This document shows positions 1 to 8,804 of a stretch of DNA of 64,000 bases, in pieces. Under the pieces are notes generated by a model that did not search any database, had not been told where the DNA came from, and was given only the letters and a program-made list of their open reading frames with translations. Made by a program: the position numbers and the translations under genes. Each line of letters begins with the position of its first letter. Positions within the stretch are counted from its first letter, which is position 1. Location: positions 3,785,001 through 3,849,000 of the forward strand of contig NZ_CP048796.1 of the NCBI RefSeq assembly GCF_010748935.1, given 5' to 3'. The DNA comes from Providencia vermicola (GTDB taxonomy: Bacteria > Pseudomonadota > Gammaproteobacteria > Enterobacterales > Enterobacteriaceae).

Positions 1-307
1 CTCAAAGGCACACACGCTAATAGTAAGGGAAAAATTCTCATATATATCCTATTAAAAACATTATACTTTTTATAAACTACAACTCATTTTTCATGTGGAA
101 ATTAAAACTAAAACTTATTATGATTTTTATCATTCATTAAAAAAGCAAAACCAAATTATCTGCTTTAGAATTTGATACATTAGCTTTAGCAATAAATATA
201 ACTGTCTTCATAATTGATTGAGACATTCAATTCTTTAAGTTAGCTCATAAATTTTGTTTTTATTAAACAAACCCTATTCGCGCTTAATTCACTAAATGAG
301 CCAATTT
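1..307. other. Gene-free stretch downstream of fimbrial operon 1
   Basis: This AT-rich end of the window lies 3' of the last fimbrial gene, which is read on the minus strand. I see no reading frame of note, no clear hairpin with a T-run and no repeat. It may hold the end of the fimbrial transcript. The absence of coding sequence here suggests that the operon really ends at position 308. Confidence 0.5.
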
Positions 308-850
308 TCATTCATACTCTAAAACAAATTTTGTTGTTACATAGAATTCACCTCTGCCTATTTTTTTTGTTAATAGTGCATTGGGTTCACCTTGTATATA
401 CGCTTTTAAATTTAAATCATTGCCATTTCCAGTGTGAAGGTTCTGTATATAGCTATGTACCTTATTTAGGATAATAGGCGTTCCATTTTCAGTTTCTAAT
501 CCAATAGCTATCCCACTAGCTTGACTACCGCGATCTAATGCTAATAAACCTGGAAGCGCTAAATTTTCATTTCCGGTAAACGTTACTCTCACTTCTTTTC
601 CCAATACTAAATCACAATTAATTAAACGGATCGTAAAAGGCTGACTATGTGTTCGTGTATTAAGATATAAATATTTATCAACAACAGTGCCAAAATCTAA
701 CTCAATATTTTCATCTCCAGGATAAACTTCACAAGCATCTTCAACCAAAACGCCATCAAATTGTACCGTTTCCGCTTGTGATACCCCTGAAAAGTTCAAC
801 AAATAACCAACGAAAATAAAAGAGCATAATTGGCATAGCCTATAGCTCAT
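308..850 (-). CDS. Fimbrial (pilin-domain) subunit, last gene of fimbrial operon 1
   Basis: Minor structural subunit of a chaperone-usher pilus, about 180 residues. A Sec signal peptide ends at about VSQA-ET, followed by a pilin Ig-like domain with the usual Cys pair (EDACEV and INCDL) and the C-terminal beta-strand ending LEYE, the donor-strand/chaperone recognition motif. The frame extends upstream to a TTG at 886, which has an AGGAG nine bases ahead and would overlap the previous gene by 14 bases. The ATG at 850 gives a more normal signal peptide and is preferred, but the TTG cannot be excluded. It occupies the MrpG/MrpH-like terminal position, yet it is too short for a two-domain lectin adhesin. 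Confidence 0.8.
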   Translation of the reverse strand: MSYRLCQLCSFIFVGYLLNFSGVSQAETVQFDGVLVEDACEVYPGDENIELDFGTVVDKYLYLNTRTHSQPFTIRLINCDLVLGKEVRVTFTGNENLALPGLLALDRGSQASGIAIGLETENGTPIILNKVHSYIQNLHTGNGNDLNLKAYIQGEPNALLTKKIGRGEFYVTTKFVLEYE

Positions 851-872
851 ATTCTTTGTTTTAAAAATTAAT

Positions 873-1376
873 TTATTGAAAATCAATGGTCAATGCTCCT
901 GTTGCCGTAAAATCATCCCCTATAAGTTCTGTGCCCGCGAGTTTAATAGGCACCGCAGATAATTTTGGGGGGGCCGCTGGGTTAATCGAAAATGCTTTAT
1001 TCAACTCTAATGCCTGACCATCCTTTTGAATTTGCAAACCGAATTTACCATTATTTAAAGCGCTGACCGTTCGCAATGTTGCCTTATCAAACCCATTTCC
1101 AGCTTGAGTACCACTAAATGTTAGTGTGACATCCCAAGGTTGATTTAAATCACCTAGACAGTCCAATTGGTAAGGAATCTCTTGTTTAAACCTATCACCG
1201 TCAACTTTACGTACTCCCACTTTACCAAATGACACCTGTATTGGTTTATTTTGGTTAAGCTGACACACAGGAGGAATAATTAAAGTGCCGTCAAATACCC
1301 AATTTGCCTGAGCGGATTGTCCGGCTAACATCAACATGTCAAACACAATAAAACAGATGACTGCGAATCGTTTCAT
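873..1376 (-). CDS. Minor fimbrial subunit (fourth of four tandem paralogues)
   Basis: Pilin-family protein of 167 residues with a signal peptide ending near AQA-NW. It keeps the operon-specific layout of its three upstream neighbours: a hydrophobic strand, then PPVCQLN with the first Cys, VSFGKV, VDGDR, the second Cys (LDCLG), and SAVPIKL close to the C-terminus. It is the most diverged of the four copies. Its ATG overlaps the stop of the preceding gene by four bases (ATGA), which implies translational coupling. A role in the pilus tip or shaft is inferred from family and position only. Confidence 0.85.
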   Translation of the reverse strand: MKRFAVICFIVFDMLMLAGQSAQANWVFDGTLIIPPVCQLNQNKPIQVSFGKVGVRKVDGDRFKQEIPYQLDCLGDLNQPWDVTLTFSGTQAGNGFDKATLRTVSALNNGKFGLQIQKDGQALELNKAFSINPAAPPKLSAVPIKLAGTELIGDDFTATGALTIDFQ

Positions 1377-1861
1377 TGATAATCCACCTTCAAGGTTGCA
1401 AGTGCCGTAAAATGACCACCGTCTGTGTTGCTGTAATTAGCAGTGCTATTCTTTATTGGTGCGACTTTTAAAGAAGGTAGTGCACTGTACGTAAATTTAA
1501 CGGGTTGATTTATCGCTTGCCGAGAACCATTAATATAAAACACTATGCCTAATTTACTATTTGATGTTTTCAATGCCCCATTACTATTAAAAGTTGTTTG
1601 CTCACCTTTCAACGTTAATGTCAGATTGTTTTTAGCTAATTCTGAACAGGTCAGGCTTAACGGCAAATCCTGTAAATAATGCGTTCCATCTATCCGAGTT
1701 AATAAAATATCGCCAAAATGAATTGATTCTTGGTTATTATTATTCAAGATGCATTCTGGGGGAGTGACGATAAGATTTCCACGTAGGTTGATATTTACCC
1801 CTAAAACCGGAGCAGTACCGACAAAATATAATATTACCAACCACCAACCTGGGTATTTCAT
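1373..1861 (-). CDS. Minor fimbrial subunit (third of four tandem paralogues)
   Basis: Pilin-family protein of 162 residues. The N-terminal signal peptide is followed by a mature domain with TPPECILN, IHFGDI, RIDGTHY, a second Cys (LTCSE), and a C-terminal ALATLKVDYQ donor-type strand. It shares the same motif order and length with the genes on both sides, which indicates tandem duplication. It is separated from the preceding gene by nine bases and overlaps the next by four. It is presumably exported through the operon 1 usher after binding the operon 1 chaperone. Confidence 0.85.
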   Translation of the reverse strand: MKYPGWWLVILYFVGTAPVLGVNINLRGNLIVTPPECILNNNNQESIHFGDILLTRIDGTHYLQDLPLSLTCSELAKNNLTLTLKGEQTTFNSNGALKTSNSKLGIVFYINGSRQAINQPVKFTYSALPSLKVAPIKNSTANYSNTDGGHFTALATLKVDYQ

Positions 1862-1870
1862 ATTTTCTCC

Positions 1871-2368
1871 TTAGCGATAATCGACCAACATGGTTAATAT
1901 GCCACTAAAATTACCGCCATCGGTTAACACACTACCAATTGGTTTCACTGGGATCGCATATAAAGAGGGCATTGTTCCTTTATAAGTAAAATTCAATACG
2001 GCTCCGTTATTCAAACGGGTATTATCCTGATATATCGCAATTCCTAAATTTGTTAGGTTGGTCTTTATGACATTCTGACCATTAATCGTGGTTGCATTCC
2101 ATCCCAACGTCATTTTCACCGCATTGCTATAAATGTTGATACAATTTAATTCATATTCAATCTTTGTACGTTTATAGCTGCTATTATCAATCAAGGTTTC
2201 GTGTATATTGCCAAAATCCACATCCGTTGTGCTTCCTCCATTAATCGTGCATTCTGGCGGTGTGACCACTAATGTGCCATCAAAATTAACGGTCAAAGCA
2301 TGAGATAATACAGGGTGGAGACCTACAAATAAGCCTATCCCAAGCCAATAGATTATATGTTTTTTCAT
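1871..2368 (-). CDS. Minor fimbrial subunit (second of four tandem paralogues)
   Basis: Pilin-family protein of about 165 residues. Two ATGs lie six bases apart (2374 and 2368). The second is chosen because AAGGA stands six bases before it, whereas it touches the first. The signal peptide ends near SHA-LT. Motifs are TPPECTIN, VDFGNI, the second Cys (LNCIN), LGIAIYQD and YAIPVKP, ending in LVDYR. It is most similar to the gene at 2383-2904, with LGIAIY and YAxPxKPxG in both, so these two are probably the most recent duplicates. Confidence 0.85.
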   Translation of the reverse strand: MKKHIIYWLGIGLFVGLHPVLSHALTVNFDGTLVVTPPECTINGGSTTDVDFGNIHETLIDNSSYKRTKIEYELNCINIYSNAVKMTLGWNATTINGQNVIKTNLTNLGIAIYQDNTRLNNGAVLNFTYKGTMPSLYAIPVKPIGSVLTDGGNFSGILTMLVDYR

Positions 2369-2382
2369 ACTCATTCCTTAAC

Positions 2383-2904
2383 CTATTGGTAATTTAAGGT
2401 CATTGTCATCACACCGGTAAACCTACCCGCATCCGTAAGCATTTTTCCTGTTGGTTTTGTAGGTACTGCATATAATTGTGGCGATGAACCGTAGGTAAAA
2501 TTAATGGCTGAATTATTTCTCACTCGAGTGCTATCACGATAAATGGCTATCCCTAAATCCGTTCGATTGGTTTTTATTGTTGATTCACCATTTAGAGTTA
2601 ATTCATTCCAAGACAGCGTCATAGTTAAATTGTTTTTTTCAAGCCCCGTACAAACAAGACCATAATTAATTGGCATCCGCTTATAGCTCGTTCCATCGAT
2701 AAGCCCTTGCTGTACTTCACCGAAACTAACCGACGTGGCCTGATTACCATTAAAAGTGCACTGAGGTGGCATCGTAATTGTTAATGTCAAATTGAGATTA
2801 GCTGTATCCGCTTTAGCAAATATCATCACACTACTTAATAACAAAATAGTGACGAATAACCGCCGTTTTTTTAATGTATAGAGCCTAACATCTATTAATT
2901 GCAT
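2383..2904 (-). CDS. Minor fimbrial subunit (first of four tandem paralogues)
   Basis: Pilin-family protein of 173 residues with a long basic n-region (LKKRRLF) before the hydrophobic signal core, which ends near AKA-DT. The mature part carries MPPQCTFN, VSFGEV, IDGTSYKRM, the second Cys (LVCTG), LGIAIYRD and YAVPTKPTG, and ends in MTLNYQ. AGGAC lies six bases before the ATG. It resembles MrpF/PapE-class minor pilins in size and position. Which of the four copies is incorporated, and in what order, cannot be told from sequence. Confidence 0.85.
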   Translation of the reverse strand: MQLIDVRLYTLKKRRLFVTILLLSSVMIFAKADTANLNLTLTITMPPQCTFNGNQATSVSFGEVQQGLIDGTSYKRMPINYGLVCTGLEKNNLTMTLSWNELTLNGESTIKTNRTDLGIAIYRDSTRVRNNSAINFTYGSSPQLYAVPTKPTGKMLTDAGRFTGVMTMTLNYQ

Positions 2905-2915
2905 CAGAATGTCCT

Positions 2916-3524
2916 CTATTCATAGCTCACTTGAAAACGGATCAATGCACGATAAGCACCAGACCTTAACTCTGCGGTTGTTCGTACTGGGGTTATATAG
3001 TAGGTCAATTGATTATGCCCTGAAGAAATCAACTGAGGGCGGCTGTATTGCCCCAATGTTATTGGGTTACGTTCAGCATCACTCAATCGCAATCCCATTC
3101 CTTTTGCGCCTAACACAGACACTAACTGCTCATCTTGGGCGTCCGTCGGTGCTAAAAAACGAATTTTCATCGCTGGCATATCTGGGCTCCATAAAACATT
3201 GCCCGCTTTATTGCGACTTCGGCTTTCCCCTCTTAAGCAATCTTCTAGCCGTAACTGTATGGCTATAGGAGTCCCCATTTGACCCACTTTCTCTACTTGC
3301 CCCGTTCCTATCGTTCCTAAATCTACGGTTTGGTAGGTAGAAGGCATCGCCAGTCGGCAAGCACTTTCGGTTAACGCTCCCTGCACATATAACGCGCCAT
3401 GAGCCCCATCCACATCCCAGTTATCCACCTTATCTAAGGTGCTCCCCAGAGCAGAACTCGTAAGTAAAATCCATCCTAAACAACTCAACGGCATACCCTG
3501 GAGAGTTCTATGAGCTACTGTCAT
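2916..3524 (-). CDS. Fimbrial minor subunit, MrpE-like position
   Basis: Pilin-domain protein of 202 residues, directly after the chaperone gene and 11 bases before the four minor pilins. The signal peptide ends near SALG-ST. The mature chain starts DKVDNWDVDG, then has the Cys pair (ESACRL and LEDCLR), VDLGTI and a C-terminal FQVSYE strand. It is longer than a standard pilin by an N-terminal extension and a loop rich in Arg and Ser. By operon order it corresponds to MrpE of Proteus mirabilis MR/P fimbriae. An adaptor role is an inference. AGAGGAA precedes the ATG. Confidence 0.8.
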   Translation of the reverse strand: MTVAHRTLQGMPLSCLGWILLTSSALGSTLDKVDNWDVDGAHGALYVQGALTESACRLAMPSTYQTVDLGTIGTGQVEKVGQMGTPIAIQLRLEDCLRGESRSRNKAGNVLWSPDMPAMKIRFLAPTDAQDEQLVSVLGAKGMGLRLSDAERNPITLGQYSRPQLISSGHNQLTYYITPVRTTAELRSGAYRALIRFQVSYE

Positions 3525-3565
3525 GACGTTCCTCTGTTATCTAATCCGTTCTTAATCCGTCTGGC

Positions 3566-4327
3566 CTAGTTTTTCTCAGGAACTACATGGCAATTAGGAC
3601 CTTGGCATGTAAAGGTCAATGTTGGCCGACCACCATAATCATTGATATACGTCAGCACAGGACTCGTTCCCAATGCATTCGCACTTCCTGCTAATGGTTG
3701 GCGACTTTTTGGTGCAACCATCACTGGCTCAAATCCAGAGATTGTTGCTCCTTCTTTACGTGGCGTAGCATCTACAATTGTGACGTAATAAGGTGTTGGA
3801 TTAACCAGTGTATATTGATCACCTTGCCGAGTTAGCGTCACTTTTTCTTGCCATGGATTATCCCTTTGTTCGCGAGTTGGAATGATCGCTTTTGGGCGAT
3901 AAAACAACTTAATGCGCGTTTGTAATGCGAGTTGCAATGTGTTCGGTTTATCACTTTTTGGCGGAATTTCGCGCAAGTTAAAGTAATACACTGATTCTCT
4001 ATCTTGAGGGAGTTTAGCAACACTGGGTAATGCTTGAATTTTGACTTGGCTTTTTGCCCCAGGCTCAATCCGCTGCACGGGAGGAAGCACGGTAAACGGG
4101 TCGCTAACTTTTTCACCCTGCCCATTTTCAATCCAACCTTGAGCTAAATATGGCAGCTGTTTGTTTTCATTACTGACATTCAGGCTTATTGACTTATCTT
4201 CACCGGTGATAATCGCTCTTGTTCTATCCAGTGCAATGGCAGCATGCGCGTTGGGTAACATCATCGATGAAAAGACGCCCCCTAAAAATAACATTGAGGT
4301 ACGATAACCTATTGTTTTAATTATCAT
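3566..4327 (-). CDS. Periplasmic fimbrial chaperone (PapD/MrpD family), operon 1
   Basis: PapD-like chaperone of 253 residues that caps pilin subunits in the periplasm by donor-strand complementation. The signal peptide ends at AHA-AI. The two Ig-like domains show the family hallmarks: LDRTRAII and the edge-strand motif near the N-terminus, VLPPVQRIEPGAKSQVKI (FGS-type G1 strand), and FYFNLREIPP-like YYFNLREIPP. A C-terminal CQGPNC pair could form the disulfide seen in MrpD-type chaperones. Its gene lies between usher and MrpE-like subunit, as in mrp and pap operons. Confidence 0.95.
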   Translation of the reverse strand: MIIKTIGYRTSMLFLGGVFSSMMLPNAHAAIALDRTRAIITGEDKSISLNVSNENKQLPYLAQGWIENGQGEKVSDPFTVLPPVQRIEPGAKSQVKIQALPSVAKLPQDRESVYYFNLREIPPKSDKPNTLQLALQTRIKLFYRPKAIIPTREQRDNPWQEKVTLTRQGDQYTLVNPTPYYVTIVDATPRKEGATISGFEPVMVAPKSRQPLAGSANALGTSPVLTYINDYGGRPTLTFTCQGPNCHVVPEKN

Positions 4328-4433
4328 ATAACTATCTTCCTATTCTTATCACTTTAAAGGTAAGTTGTTTCACTATCTGGCCAGCAGATGCACTCTGTTT
4401 CCGTCTATCCACACAATCACTCTTGCTTGTGCC

Positions 4434-6968
4434 TCACTGATTACTGGAAAGGTGGCATGGCAATAACCAACGAGATAACAGCATCTCTCCTTCAGGTAGC
4501 TGATCGGGTAAGGTGATCTCACACTGTACCTGCTCATCCCAACGTACTTTTAATACATCTTTAGGATTCAAACCGGTTAAATAAGTCACGCCATCATCAC
4601 CAACCATGCCGACATTCTGTCCACGTTTATTCAGTACTGTCGCCCCAAACGGCGGCGTATCGTCGTTCGATAAACGCAATACGGCCATTCCACTATGCCC
4701 AGCCACGACCTCAAATTGACGATAACCAATCGCCCCTTCGGTTAAAGTGCCTTGTTTTATCGACTGAGACACCTGTGCGTTTTCAGGTAACGAGTTCAAG
4801 TCCACGCTAATTTGGTTGCGGTAATAGCTATTCACATCAGTGATGACAGCCTGCCCAAAACGGTTGCTTCGTATCACTGAGCCATAACCACGTAATGGAA
4901 TATCTGCAACACCATCCGTATCAACAAATATCCGCGTTCCACCTAATTGGTTATTTCTATGCATCACAGCGCCATTTTCTGTGGCAGTAAATCCGCCTTG
5001 AAATGACAAGCCAGCGGAGCGATAGCGATCTTGTTGATACGTTGCATTCGCATTAACTTGAGCTAAATCACCTTGATAAGTGTAATAACCACTCATCAGC
5101 GCACCTGATTGCGCCCACCCCGTACTTAACTGGTAATTGCTACGTTCATCGAACCGGTTGTAGTAGCTAATACGCTGAGTGCTGTCACTTTGATCCCAAC
5201 TACTATTCAGGCTAACAGACCCCCTATCTCCCCATGGTATGGAGAGTGAAGCGTACATACCATCATCATTTATTCCGCGATAGCGGTTGCGATAGCCCGT
5301 TACATTGACACTTAAATTTTTCCACTTATCGACATCAAAATAGCGCGCTAACGAGATGCTATAACGATCGTTATCCGGCTGATCCCAATATGTTTGATGA
5401 TAATAATTAACGTATGCACTCAACCCAGTTTCAGGAAATTGCTGGTTATACGAGAGGGTATACATCTCTTTACTGTTGTATTGACGCACTTCAGTAGCCT
5501 GTGCATCTAAATACTCAGACATACTCATAAAACCTTGTTCGGAAAAACGGTACCCAGCAAAAGTCACTTGGCTGTTATAAGCATCAAAGTGTTTTGAATA
5601 GCTCAAGCGATACGAACTTCCCCGATAAGTTTTATCACCGATATCCTTTAAGTCTTTTAAATGAGCACGCGCATGCGTTACATCAAATGAAAGAGCCCCG
5701 AGCACCTTTAAATCTCGCCCAATACCAAAAGCAGCAGAGTTATAATTCTCTGAGGTCATTCCGCCACCAAACAGAGACCAACCATTATTCACTCCCCATG
5801 AAAACTCACCGCTAGCAAAGTTTTCTCCTCTCACTTGGTGGCGCCAATCAGTGGGGCGACCTGCTGCAAGCTTATAGCGTAGGAGTCCAGGTCGAGTCAG
5901 ATAAGGTACGCTCGCAGTATTTACAGTGAATGTTTGTGTTGAACCGTCTTGTTCTTTCACTTCGACATTGAGCTCACCCGTCAGTGCGTCATTCAGGTCT
6001 TGAATACGAAAAGGACCTGCTGCAACTTGAGTCTGATAGATAATTCGCCCTTGTTGGCTCACAATCACGGTTGCGTTACTTTTGGCGACGCCTGTCACTT
6101 CAGGTGCATAGCCTCGTAAATTTGGCGGCAACATATTGCTATCAGTCAGTAAACTCAGTCCCGTAAAGCGAAAATTGTCGAAGATGTCAGAACTCAGGTA
6201 ATCCTCTCCGAGTGTCAATTTAGCGCCTAACGGTTTAACCGAGCGGTACATGTAGTAACGGTTCCAATCTAACGATGACGTTGAATCTTGACCTTGTTGC
6301 TTATCAAAGCGCAGCTGCCAGTCAGCTCGTACTCGCCAAACATCTAAGTTAATCCCCATCACCCCATTACCACTGGCGTTGTAGCTGGTTTGCAGTCCAC
6401 TTCTTGTCTGTTGGCCAATTTGCATATTCAAGTTATAGTCAAGTAACGCTCCTGGTATCCCCTCTTCCCAACGAGCTGGAGGATCCCAGCTCTCCGCCGT
6501 ATACTCTAAATAAGCTTGCGGTAAACTAATGTATAAAGCCGAGGAGGCTAAATCGGCTTTGACTTCCATCCCTGGGAGGCTCTCTAATGACAAACACTGA
6601 TCTTGATGCCACCACTGTAATGTCGGCAATAAATTAGGCTTAAGACCGAGTTGTTGCACTAATGTAGGGCTTAAACATGCTTCACTTTCATTCCTCTGGT
6701 GTTCTGGCGCATAATAAAAAACAGTTTGTTCAGGAATACTTTGTTTATTTAGAAAAATAGTAAAACTGTATTCTCCGGGCATTAAATAACCGGGACGAGA
6801 GAACTGGCTTAAATCAATATTCGCCTGATCATTGACGTCCAAAATATCGGTATTAAATTCTATTTCAGTCGCATTTGTTGTTAAGCTGATGACCAAGGTT
6901 GCAAGTAACCCTGCTCTGTATGGCTGAACAAATCGTAATAACGGCGAATAAATACAATTTAGGGTCAT
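4434..6968 (-). CDS. Outer-membrane fimbrial usher (PapC/MrpC family), operon 1
   Basis: Outer-membrane usher of 844 residues, the full length for the family. It recruits chaperone-subunit complexes and threads the growing pilus. A signal peptide ends before TEIEFNTDIL. The N-terminal periplasmic domain (DLSQFSRPGYLMPGEY) is followed by the 24-stranded barrel with plug (LPPNLRGYAPEVTGVAKS and QLTRPG-type LTRPGLLRY) and the C-terminal domain (DDTPPFGATVLNKRGQNVGMV, LPEG). The last Cys pair (VQCEI and LLPCHL) is typical. It starts 95 bases after the second pilin and ends 106 bases before the chaperone. Confidence 0.97.
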   Translation of the reverse strand: MTLNCIYSPLLRFVQPYRAGLLATLVISLTTNATEIEFNTDILDVNDQANIDLSQFSRPGYLMPGEYSFTIFLNKQSIPEQTVFYYAPEHQRNESEACLSPTLVQQLGLKPNLLPTLQWWHQDQCLSLESLPGMEVKADLASSALYISLPQAYLEYTAESWDPPARWEEGIPGALLDYNLNMQIGQQTRSGLQTSYNASGNGVMGINLDVWRVRADWQLRFDKQQGQDSTSSLDWNRYYMYRSVKPLGAKLTLGEDYLSSDIFDNFRFTGLSLLTDSNMLPPNLRGYAPEVTGVAKSNATVIVSQQGRIIYQTQVAAGPFRIQDLNDALTGELNVEVKEQDGSTQTFTVNTASVPYLTRPGLLRYKLAAGRPTDWRHQVRGENFASGEFSWGVNNGWSLFGGGMTSENYNSAAFGIGRDLKVLGALSFDVTHARAHLKDLKDIGDKTYRGSSYRLSYSKHFDAYNSQVTFAGYRFSEQGFMSMSEYLDAQATEVRQYNSKEMYTLSYNQQFPETGLSAYVNYYHQTYWDQPDNDRYSISLARYFDVDKWKNLSVNVTGYRNRYRGINDDGMYASLSIPWGDRGSVSLNSSWDQSDSTQRISYYNRFDERSNYQLSTGWAQSGALMSGYYTYQGDLAQVNANATYQQDRYRSAGLSFQGGFTATENGAVMHRNNQLGGTRIFVDTDGVADIPLRGYGSVIRSNRFGQAVITDVNSYYRNQISVDLNSLPENAQVSQSIKQGTLTEGAIGYRQFEVVAGHSGMAVLRLSNDDTPPFGATVLNKRGQNVGMVGDDGVTYLTGLNPKDVLKVRWDEQVQCEITLPDQLPEGEMLLSRWLLPCHLSSNQ

Positions 6969-7063
6969 GGTATCGACCTTCTTATATATTCTTTTTTCGT
7001 GATGTCATTGCATGATTGAATTGAGTCATCTTCCCTGAAAGCCCAGATGACATTACGTCTTCG

Positions 7064-7600
7064 TTATTCATAATCCAATTTAAAGCGCAACTGACTGTAA
7101 TATTGTCCTGAACTCAGCGGACGATGATTAGCGACTAACCGCAATTGATAGATTAATTCTCGGTTCCCCTCAACGAGTTGATTAGAAGACATACCTTGAC
7201 CTGGAATTACGATTTCACCATCGTTATCACGCTGAATTAGCAAACCGACACCTTTGGCTTGCCCGCTCACACCAAATAACCCTTTTTCATGAGGGCCATC
7301 AAAGGTAATACGAAAATATTGCCAATTCGGTTTATTCGGATCTTGTTGTTCAAGAACACAATTCATTAATCGAATCACAAAGGGGCGTGTTGGTCCTTGC
7401 CCATCACGACGAATTTGTGTCAGCGCTAAGCTTCCCATATCAACAGTTTGGTCACGACTTCCCACATCAATAGCACAAGCTGTTTCAATTATGCTTCCAT
7501 TCATCTTGACTGAGCCTGATGCGCTTATTGAAGGAGCAAAAATCAAAGCACATATTCCTAGACCGATTGAAAAAACACCGCTGCCTATTGGATTATTCAT
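7064..7600 (-). CDS. Fimbrial subunit, MrpB-like position
   Basis: Pilin-domain protein of 178 residues, between major pilin and usher. Signal peptide, then SVKMNGSIIETACAIDVG with the first Cys, VDMGSL, second Cys (MNCVLE), and the C-terminal FKLDYE. In P. mirabilis this slot is MrpB, thought to act in termination or anchoring of the rod; that role is transferred here only by position. The distance of 69 bases from the major pilin could leave room for a partial terminator setting the pilin ratio, but I see no convincing hairpin. Confidence 0.85.
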   Translation of the reverse strand: MNNPIGSGVFSIGLGICALIFAPSISASGSVKMNGSIIETACAIDVGSRDQTVDMGSLALTQIRRDGQGPTRPFVIRLMNCVLEQQDPNKPNWQYFRITFDGPHEKGLFGVSGQAKGVGLLIQRDNDGEIVIPGQGMSSNQLVEGNRELIYQLRLVANHRPLSSGQYYSQLRFKLDYE

Positions 7601-7669
7601 TCTTATTTCTCACTCAAAATTCAGTTAGGGATGAGCCAAAAACATCCTTGTTTACTGGCTCAATATGAA

Positions 7670-8206
7670 TTATTCGTAAGACATCGTGAAATCTGCAACA
7701 GAGCTGAAATCACCAGCAGTAATGGTAGAGATATCGCCACCATTACCCATTAGGTATGCAGAGAAACGTAAGGTATTATTACCTTCTTGAATATTTTGGA
7801 AGGGTGTTGCGGTACCCAGTGTGATGACATTCCCGTTACCCGTCGTAATTTGAACGCCCGCACCTGAACCAGTACCAACAATACCGAGCGTTTTATTGGT
7901 ATTATCGAAGGCTGCGGATGCGCCGGTAAATACCAATTGCACCCCCTTAGTGAGGTTCGTGATATCACAGTTTTCCAGTGCAATGTCAAATACGCGTGGT
8001 GAAGATTTACCACCATCAACTAATGCCATATTAGAAATGAGGCCCAGATCAACAGTTTGATCGATAGAGTCTGGAGAGATAGAGCATGGCGCATCAATAA
8101 TAGCCCCTTTAAATGTGACTTTTCCATGTCCTTGGTCTGCTGCATTTGCGGCAGATGCTAGACCTAGCATCATAAAAGTTGCTATTGCAATTGATTTATT
8201 TTTCAT
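7670..8206 (-). CDS. Major fimbrial subunit (MrpA/PapA-like), operon 1
   Basis: Probable rod-forming pilin of 178 residues. Signal peptide MKNKSIAIATFMMLGLASAANA, then ADQGHGKVTFKGAIIDAPCSI, the classic type 1/P pilin opening, VDLGLI, second Cys (LENCDI) and a C-terminal FTMSYE with the penultimate Tyr. It is the first structural gene of the operon and lies 193 bases downstream of the regulator, so the main promoter for the structural genes probably lies in 8207-8399. The sequence is very close in layout to the major pilin of operon 2. Confidence 0.92.
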   Translation of the reverse strand: MKNKSIAIATFMMLGLASAANAADQGHGKVTFKGAIIDAPCSISPDSIDQTVDLGLISNMALVDGGKSSPRVFDIALENCDITNLTKGVQLVFTGASAAFDNTNKTLGIVGTGSGAGVQITTGNGNVITLGTATPFQNIQEGNNTLRFSAYLMGNGGDISTITAGDFSSVADFTMSYE

Positions 8207-8399
8207 GAATAAAACCTATAACCTATTAATTGTAAAACATACGGATGATTAACAAGGAAATAAAATTTCCCACTACAGATTTAAATGCCAATCATTTATT
8301 TAATTAAAAAATCAAATAAACAAAATGAACAACTAAATAAAAATAGTTTGATTAAAAATAAAAAAGGAACCCAAAAAGAATAAAAACTACAATTAAAAA

Positions 8400-8804
8400 T
8401 TAATAGTATTTAACTGATGAATCACTAATTACATCAAAAAAAGCATCTTTATGTAATAAATTAGAGCTTATATAATTATTCGTTAATACTTTCTCATAAA
8501 TCAAAAATAGCTCATAATTACTATTTTTAATTTCTTTCGTCACAATATTAAAGAATTCGAAAATAGGCACTTCCAAGAAATATAATATACCTAAAATCAT
8601 ATCCACAGTGATATAGTTAATGCCATTTTCGTATCGTGAAATTTGTTGTTGTGACATACCAACTTCTTTCGCTAATTTCTTTCCTGATATGCCATAGGAC
8701 TTTCTAAGTTTAAACAATACACGACCAATAATGACAGCCATTTCTTTTTTTATTGCCACTTTGTCACTTTCACTTAAAGGTCGTGAATTTATTTTTAAAA
8801 GCAT
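8400..8804 (-). CDS. MrpJ-like HTH transcriptional regulator heading fimbrial operon 1
   Basis: Xre/Cro-type helix-turn-helix protein of 134 residues. The HTH runs at about residues 32-85, with LRKSYGISGKKLAKEVG and the SQQQISRYENG recognition helix typical of MrpJ and its fimbriae-associated paralogues. In Proteus these regulators repress flagellar genes and promote adherence; that function is known for the family and inferred here. In the mrp operon mrpJ is last, but here the regulator is placed first, ahead of the major pilin and on the same strand. It is one of three such genes in the window. Confidence 0.85.
   Translation of the reverse strand: MLLKINSRPLSESDKVAIKKEMAVIIGRVLFKLRKSYGISGKKLAKEVGMSQQQISRYENGINYITVDMILGILYFLEVPIFEFFNIVTKEIKNSNYELFLIYEKVLTNNYISSNLLHKDAFFDVISDSSVKYY

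Noticed and set aside
2909-3268. 119-codon plus-strand frame inside the MrpE-like gene
   Set aside because: Antisense shadow of a clear pilin gene with signal peptide and Cys pair.
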